Shown here: positions 58,124-64,000 of the stretch, one piece after another
Position numbering within the stretch: position 1 is the stretch's first letter
Layout of the letters: each line of letters starts with the position of its first letter
Assembly: GCF_000003815.2 (NCBI RefSeq)
Contig: NC_049985.1
Location: forward strand, 10,514,206-10,578,205
Source of the DNA: Branchiostoma floridae
Taxonomy: Eukaryota > Chordata > Leptocardii > Amphioxiformes > Branchiostomatidae
Reading direction: 5' to 3'
DNA: 64,000 nucleotides
The notes under the pieces: model-generated
Database searches by the model: none
Told to the model about the DNA's origin: nothing
What the model saw: the letters and a program-made list of their open reading frames with translations, nothing else
Position numbers and translations under genes: made by a program

Positions 58124-59126
58124 GGCAGGGAAATCTCTTGCGAGAAGACTAGCACTGTATAATGCAAACTATGTTTCAAGTGAAAAGTTCTTGGCAAATA
58201 CTGATTGTGCACGAAACGTCGGTTAGCTGTTAGCTGTGCCATGAGAAATGTAATGTATAATGGTGTGAAAAGCACGGATGGTTTATATACATAGTTGGGG
58301 TAGGTTTCTGTTTTCGTTGCGAATCCTGCAAGATCTGTGGTGTAAACTGTCAAAGAGGTACATACCTGGCTTTCCGTGTGTCATGATAAGATCACGTTAC
58401 GACATTTGGCTGTGTTTGGTTTGAGTAACTTCGTCATTCGCAATCTGTAAGCACAATGAATGGCAAAACGTATTTATCACTGTCTTTTAGGTCAAGTTTA
58501 AAACAAAATTTCTTCTCCCACAGAATAATTGTTTTGATATTTCTTAAAAGCCAAGCTACAGTGAGGCTGAGTTGTTTTGACTACACGATGTTTTGAAATG
58601 TTGTGTCTCCTAGACTGTAGTCCAGCCTTGTTAGGCTTTGGTCCACTCCTATCGGTTGACCAAAGCTACCAGGGCAGGACTTCAGGCTATATACATTTGT
58701 ATATACTTGCCTGGTTGTGCGAACACTGCGTGCTGGCTGTTATCTCTTATTGAATGATCCTCAACCTACCCAGAGAGCCGACGACAAGTTGTGGCGACTT
58801 CGCAAGTGACCCCCTCCCCCAAGCGGATTATACCAAGTCTATTGGGCGACAGATTCTCAGCACTGTAGCTCTGCACCTTCACCCTCCATTCTCTATTTTC
58901 TCCATTCCTAACCTATGTTGTTAGAATTAAATCCTTTATAGATGAAGATTGTTATGTGTCATTGCACCATTATTTGTTGATAAGTGTTGAAATAAAAGTC
59001 TTACCCCTCCGGCCTGTCTCAGATGGTCCATCTCTGTACCTGATGACCTAGATAGTATAAGTATTTCCATATTAGAGCGCGATCAGAGCTGAATCTGGAG
59101 CGCGATGATAAAGCACACAATAAATG

Positions 59127-60447
59127 AGGGTCTGCATGGGGGGGTCTTGGTAACGCTTAACGGTGAATTCAGGAGGCCCGGTAACGCTTAACGGTAAATT
59201 CAGGAGGCCCGGTAACGCTTAACGGTAAATTCAGAAGGAGTTACAAAGCATAACACTAAAGTAACATTGACGTGCATTCCTATCCATACAACGCTAGAGT
59301 AGTTATATCAATTGGTCAAAATATCCAACTATAAATGACATTGTGAGAAGCAAAAGGTGCCCAGAACCCGGAGGAATGACAGGGACAATGTCCATGTCAT
59401 CTGTACATTGACGGAGGCAGAGTTCCCGGCCCGCCACAGAGACGGCGACAGCACATATCTTATGGGGGGATTTAACTATTGTTTCAGCACATGGAGCGCC
59501 GAAGGCGCGACGCATTCCAGGGGGGTCCGGGGGTATGCTCCCCCGGGAAAATTTTAAAATCAAGTCCCTATCAAATGCTATTTCCTGCATTTTTCGGCAA
59601 ATTTTGCCGACCGACTAAGCTAGGTTGATTTTGACATTTTCATCAAATTACACATGGTTATAGCTTTGGCCTCCACCCCCAGAGCCCCCGACATAGTTTA
59701 CTATTTCGAGCTCGGAAAGCACGAGACGTTGCAATATAAGTCGCGTAAAATTTCAAAATCTGGACCGCCTGAAACGCCATTTACTGCATTTTGAAGAACA
59801 GATTTTGCTGTAAGACGAAGCAAAATTAAATCACACTATAGAGAGAAAACGTNNNNNNNNNNNNNNNNNNNNNNNNNNNNNNNNNNNNNNNNNNNNNNNN
59901 NNNNNNNNNNNNNNNNNNNNNNNNNNNNNNNNNNNNNNNNNNNNNNNNNNNNGTGCGAAAACCCACGCCCCAAACATATTTTCGCCATGTCGTCGTGAGC
60001 GCCAAAGGCGCAAGCCGTGCCAAGGGAGGACCGGAGAAACCTCATTTTCTGCATTCTAGGAGTAACGTTACTTTTTGACCGAAAATAAGCAAAGTTTGAC
60101 ACTGAAATCTGTATGAGTGATAAATGAGTGAGGGCGACGCTTCCACAACATATTTTACCCTGTCCAGAGCCGAAGGTAGGGAGGCTCGGAGAGTAGGGAG
60201 GCTCGGGTTCCATCTGATAATCTGGTATTTGAATTCGTGTGTATAACGAGTTACGAAGAATTTCTTGGTAACGCTTAACGGTGAATTCGGGATAACAAAT
60301 AACGATTAACGTTGAATTAAAACGACCAATAACGCTTCACGAAGAATATACCGGTAACGTTTAACGGTGAATTAGAGAAGGTCGGTAACGATTAACGGTG
60401 AATTAAAATGGCTCATAACGCTTAACGGAAAAAGGCATGCAGACCCT
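59127..60447. mobile_element. Candidate non-autonomous transposon with 12-bp inverted ends and internal iterons
   Basis: The ends are AGGGTCTGCATG (59127-59138) and its reverse complement CATGCAGACCCT (60436-60447). Just inside each end lie tandem copies of GGTAACGCTTAACGGTGAAT: three at about 59149-59234 and about six, more diverged, at 60268-60430, in the same orientation on both sides. The interior has GGGGGTCCGGGGGTATGCTC-type sequence and a 100-N gap. No transposase frame is visible. Confidence 0.6.
59853..59952. other. Assembly gap (100 N)
   Basis: 100 N inside the repeat element; the true size is unknown, so a missing coding part of the element cannot be excluded. Confidence 0.95.
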
Positions 60448-60599
60448 GATAAATGTGCAGCTCTAAAATAGGCGAGCTCTTTCTGAGAAATAAGAGTTAC
60501 ATCTGCCACCTATGTACATGTGCAACGTAATACGTTAGCAGTATATTTTATGGACATATAAAAGTAGGACAAATTGTCGCCTCTGGGTGAAATTAGGGT

Positions 60600-60796
60600 G
60601 TGACTAAAATTTCGCGCGAAAAATCCAGCCGACCAATCAGGACTCGTGCTGTGGGAGATGTTTGGGGTCACGGCGGGAGGAGGTCACGAGGACTTCAGCT
60701 GGCTCACGTGTCGGGTAGGACCACTCTCTTCTCCCCGCGACTTTTATCTCCGTCTTATCTGCAAAATACACAACAAACAAGCTTCTTACAATTAAG
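60600..60796 (+). promoter_or_regulatory. Candidate GNPDA promoter and non-coding first exon
   Basis: A palindromic E2F-like TTTCGCGCGAAA lies at 60610-60621 and a CCAAT box at 60633-60637. A pyrimidine-rich stretch follows, and the sequence ends in a strong splice donor (AATTAAG then GTAAGTCAG) at 60796/60797. The next coding exon on this strand is GNPDA at 62735, which would give a roughly 1.9-kb leader intron. No transcript evidence. Confidence 0.35.
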
Positions 60797-62734
60797 GTAA
60801 GTCAGTGCAGCTTTAAACTACGTGTTAGCAGAGTCAGTACAAGCTACAAATGGTGAATATGCAGTTTTACCTTTTGGCAAATGGAGAGATTTTTCATTGG
60901 CAACATGGCGGCCGGATATCAGTAATCTAGTGAAGTCTGCTTTTGGTTCTTTGAAACTGATTGACACTTACGGACTGTCACGACAATTATGGAGTAGTGA
61001 TAGTCTTGGCCACGCTGTGAATTATTTAGTAGTAGTTTGAAGAGCAAGCCTGTTTAAGAAAATGTCAGTAGCAGTGACGAATAAGTGATCGTTATAATGC
61101 CGAAAAAATTATGGTAGGCCTCCGCTACATAATTTCTTGGTCTCTTGGCTCCTGTCCAAAAATCGTACACACCAAGGTCATGAGAGGGTTCGTAAATGTC
61201 TTATTAGGGAAGAGGGAGGGGAGTAGTTTCAGAAATTGTGGTGTGATTGTGAACAACAGGTGGAGGTTGGCACCAACAAGTATTGACTCTGCATTGAGAG
61301 TACGGCAGCACAATATGGTGCTCATATTTGACCACCTGTGCAAGTAGAACAATGGAAAGGGAAGTGGGGGAAGTTCAGCTCTGCGTGTCAACAGACTGGG
61401 GACCTTTTCTGCTACTGGTGTTTTATATGACTGTGGCGTGACTGGTAGAGTAGTTTATGTTGAATAGTTAGAATAGAAGAGTTAAATCAGTTTCTACTTG
61501 TATATCATATAAAATATAAAGCACAGTGTGAAGACTATCCGACTGCTGCCTACCCCTGTGACAGGGATCCCAGCAGCAGTATAATAAAAAATGGATATGA
61601 CGATACGAACGACAACGTGTGTGGGTGAGGATCTAAAGTTTGAGAGTTTGAATCCCAACCATTGTTGCTATTATTGCTTGCTATTGGAAAGGGTAGCAGT
61701 CCTTCAGATGGGATGTTCAGCTCAATGTTGTGTATATGAGACGACCCATACCTCAGGCATATTCTGAAGCCTGCCCAAGGGCGCACCCGGGGTAGTCACG
61801 ACTTCAAATATCAACACATATTCGCACACACCGACATCTACAAACACTCTTTTTTCCCACGCACAATTCCCGAGTGGAATGCCCTGCCTGGCACGGTTGT
61901 AAGCGCTCCCAACGTTGAGCACTTCCGTGCCAGGCAGGCGGCCTGCCCGCCCTAACCCGGGAGCCTCAGCTCCCCCCCCTACTTTTGCCCCTCGCGGGGT
62001 CATTTGGGGGTATATATGCAGATGCAGATGTTTAAGAACCAACGTTGTACCACGCTAATCAATTAGAGTATGCATGGATGAGTTGGGTCATCTGCAGCCT
62101 ATACTTTAGAGGCACAAAACTGGTATTTTATACCCTGAGGCAAACAATCAAACAATCATTTCAATGAATGCAATTGTTTGAAGCATAGAAGCCGAGGGTT
62201 TGAAGAATACCTGCTGTCATCACAGTCTCTACCAGGGAAAGTTGTACCAAGAGTAGTCTGCAGGCTTAGTGTGAGTACTTTTGTCTGGTTATTATGCAGT
62301 GCCAAATATTAGCTTTAGACAGTCTGAATAGGTAGCTGTGTTGACAAGTGAAATTGAGCCACGTCACACACGCCCAGACATTGTGAGATATTGCACCTGA
62401 CTTGGGGAACTGAGGTAATATTTTCAGTAGACATGTCGCTGCAACATTCCTTTTTATAAACTTCTCCCTTCTTGTAACTGACACAAATCTGGTACAAAGT
62501 TCTGTTGCCACCTCAGGAGGGAGGAGGTTAGGCAGTACTTTAAGCATTGCCAGGAACCCCCATGCAGACCCTCGTTTTGGACTAGACAGGGTTTTCCACA
62601 CCATTCCCCTGTCTGGACCGGACAGGGTTTTCCGAAAAAACAAGTATGATTTCTATGGTATAATTCAACATTCATACTGTGACCTTGTTTTCTGGTATTT
62701 CCCTTTGCTACAGTGCTAACTGCAGTGGCTCAAG
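60797..62734. other. Presumed 5' intron of GNPDA
   Basis: Holds a truncated LINE tail (61806-61955) and otherwise no recognisable exon. A pyrimidine-rich acceptor region (TTTGCTACAG, then CTAACTGCAG) precedes the GNPDA start codon. Confidence 0.4.
61806..61955 (+). mobile_element. Non-LTR retrotransposon fragment (reverse transcriptase C-terminus)
   Basis: Forty-nine codons and a stop encode HSFFPRTIPEWNALPGTVV followed by EHFRARQAA, the familiar end of LINE (CR1/Jockey-group style) ORF2 proteins, where S-F-F-P-R-T-I/V-x-x-W-N-x-L-P is common. The rest of the element is absent to the left, which fits 5' truncation. Confidence 0.75.
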
Positions 62735-62858
62735 ATGCGTTTGGTTATCCTTGATGACTATGACAAGGCCAGTGACTGGGCGGCCAGGTATATCATGAAC
62801 AGGATCCTCCAGTTCAACCCTGGTCCTGACAATTACTTTGTCTTGGGGCTACCAACAG
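62735..62858 (+). CDS. GNPDA: Glucosamine-6-phosphate isomerase (deaminase), first coding exon
   Basis: Cytosolic enzyme that converts glucosamine 6-phosphate to fructose 6-phosphate and ammonia, opposing the hexosamine pathway. The exon encodes the first 41 residues plus one base: MRLVILDDYDKASDWAARY, then an IQFNPG-like segment (LQFNPGPDNYF), then LGLPTG, which starts the phosphate-binding P-T-G loop. It follows human GNPDA1/2 residue for residue in most positions. The donor is ACAG|GTGAGG in phase 1, and the expected next residues (STPLG) would begin the next exon, which is not found before the window ends. The gene is therefore partial. Confidence 0.93.
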
Positions 62859-64000
62859 GTGAGGCAGTCCTTTGTCAAGAAACATTATCTATCCTTTTTT
62901 AGAATTACAATGTACCAGGAATATTAATCTTTGTTGGCAGAAGTTATTATGACACAGATTTTAAACTGTAATTTCCAACACAGTAGAAATTGGACCAGGG
63001 CTCGAAGTTAACTATGTCCTGATGTCCCGGGGCCACTAAAATTTAGGCCGGGACAACTGAAAAATCTTTTTGGGACACTTTTGGGACAATAGGAAAATAA
63101 TCAACGAATCAACATCAGAATGTCCGATCTCCTCGCGCCCCGCGGTTGTCAGGCGTGCGTACTCTGACTTACAGTTGTTGTAATACATAATTTCTGAAAT
63201 AGGGTTGGGACAGTCCATCCTCACTTCGGGACAGTTGAAATTTATTTTTGGGACAATGCTGGGACAGTAGGGAAAAAAGTTAATTTTGAGGCCTGTTGGA
63301 CTAATTACACTATAAAGTCAAAAGGTGAAAGACCTACACATTATTATATGTACATTGTATACGTATAGCAACCATTTAATGATTTTGATGCTGTAGGGGC
63401 AATGGGTTGTTATCCCCTGTGACTAGGGTATGGTATTAGAAGATGGACTCCAAGCCTATCCTCCTACATCCTTTTACCCATTTTACGCCTGGATGGAGTG
63501 AGCAAAGTCGTGTTAAGTACCTTTCCTAAAGACACAATGTCTAGCCAGGAATGCCAGGAATCCAACCTGTGACCGTCTGGTAGCTTAGGCTGAGGCCGCT
63601 CATAGCCATTCAACACCACAACTTCACAGAAGTTATATAACTTTTCATTGCATGGAAACCAACAAGCTTGTTGTGTGCTAAACAGGGCAGGTAGAATTCC
63701 AAACTCACACTTTGTCATCATAAATGTGATAACAACTCATATCTAGCTTGCAATAAAATGATATGAGCCAACCAGCTGTAACTTGATATGAGAATGTTAT
63801 CTTAGGTAAACATAGCCTTTGGCAATGGAACAACCTTCACATTGTTAATAAGGACAAGTTTGTAGCATGTAAGTACATCTAAACTACAATATGACCTTAA
63901 ATATGAATGCATAGTGTCACCTGATAATGGATGACTGAACTGACAACTGACATATGAATGCAATCATAATAGAATTATGCCATCTAAAACCTTTTACAAA
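62859..64000. other. GNPDA intron 1 (to window edge)
   Basis: No further GNPDA exon was found up to 64000. It contains a candidate repeat element at 62997-63294; the remainder is AT-rich. Confidence 0.5.
62997..63294. mobile_element. Candidate foldback element rich in GGGACA motifs
   Basis: The left edge AGGGCTCGAAGTTAACT is mirrored by AGTTAATTTTGAGGCCT at the right. The interior repeatedly carries GGGACA (for example TTTTTGGGACA near both ends). Non-coding. Confidence 0.5.

Larger units (their letters stand above)
58124..60596. other. Intergenic region downstream of KYL4
   Basis: The left 0.87 kb is likely KYL4 3' UTR, ending at AATAAA (58990-58995). The rest is dominated by a repeat element at 59127-60447. 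No coding exon is supported. Confidence 0.5.

Overview
The window looks like a chordate-type invertebrate genome, most probably a lancelet (Branchiostoma). Genes are intron-rich with short GT-AG introns, the tRNAs are metazoan, and the non-coding DNA is dense in small foldback elements, minisatellites and LINE tails. Three runs of N (11249-11348, 16927-17244, 59853-59952) mark it as a draft assembly. The species is inferred from protein and repeat style; no search was run.

Layout. (1) 1050-6759, minus: a Golgi carbohydrate sulfotransferase of the HNK-1ST/CHST8-14 family, with an apparent 2-bp frameshift in its last exon. (2) 7896-10853 (minus) and 12627-15073 (plus): two head-to-head paralogues of a TLCD4/TMEM56-like TLC-domain membrane protein with the same six-exon structure. 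(3) 17565-58123: the centre of the window, four tandem same-strand paralogues (called KYL1 to KYL4 here) of about 1284, 1621, 1638 and 1306 residues. (4) 62735-62858: the first coding exon of glucosamine-6-phosphate isomerase (GNPDA), running off the right edge. Two tRNA-Glu(CTC) genes and one antisense tRNA-Asn(GTT) gene sit in KYL introns.

The KYL family is the notable system. Each protein starts with an N-myristoylation-type end (MG-x-G-[SAT]-S; MGC in two). A short CxxC segment follows, then a transglutaminase-like core of the kyphoscoliosis peptidase (KY)/hillarin/LTD-1 type in which the Cys and His positions of the triad are not conserved, then 4 to 8 KY-type beta repeats in one giant exon, and usually an acidic linker. 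In KYL1-3 a CARD-like death-fold domain split by a conserved phase-0 intron comes next. All four end in helical hairpins and a segment closely resembling the microtubule-binding domain at the stalk tip of dynein heavy chain. KYL4 keeps only the start of the CARD. I spliced all four by hand; every model is in frame from ATG to stop.

Taken together the array would encode membrane-tethered, probably non-catalytic transglutaminase-fold scaffolds with a CARD signalling module and a putative cytoskeletal tail. The domain calls rest on motif recognition by eye and need profile searches. Copy-to-copy change (repeat number, CARD loss, hairpin duplication, intron loss and gain) shows a locus evolving by tandem duplication and internal exon reshuffling.
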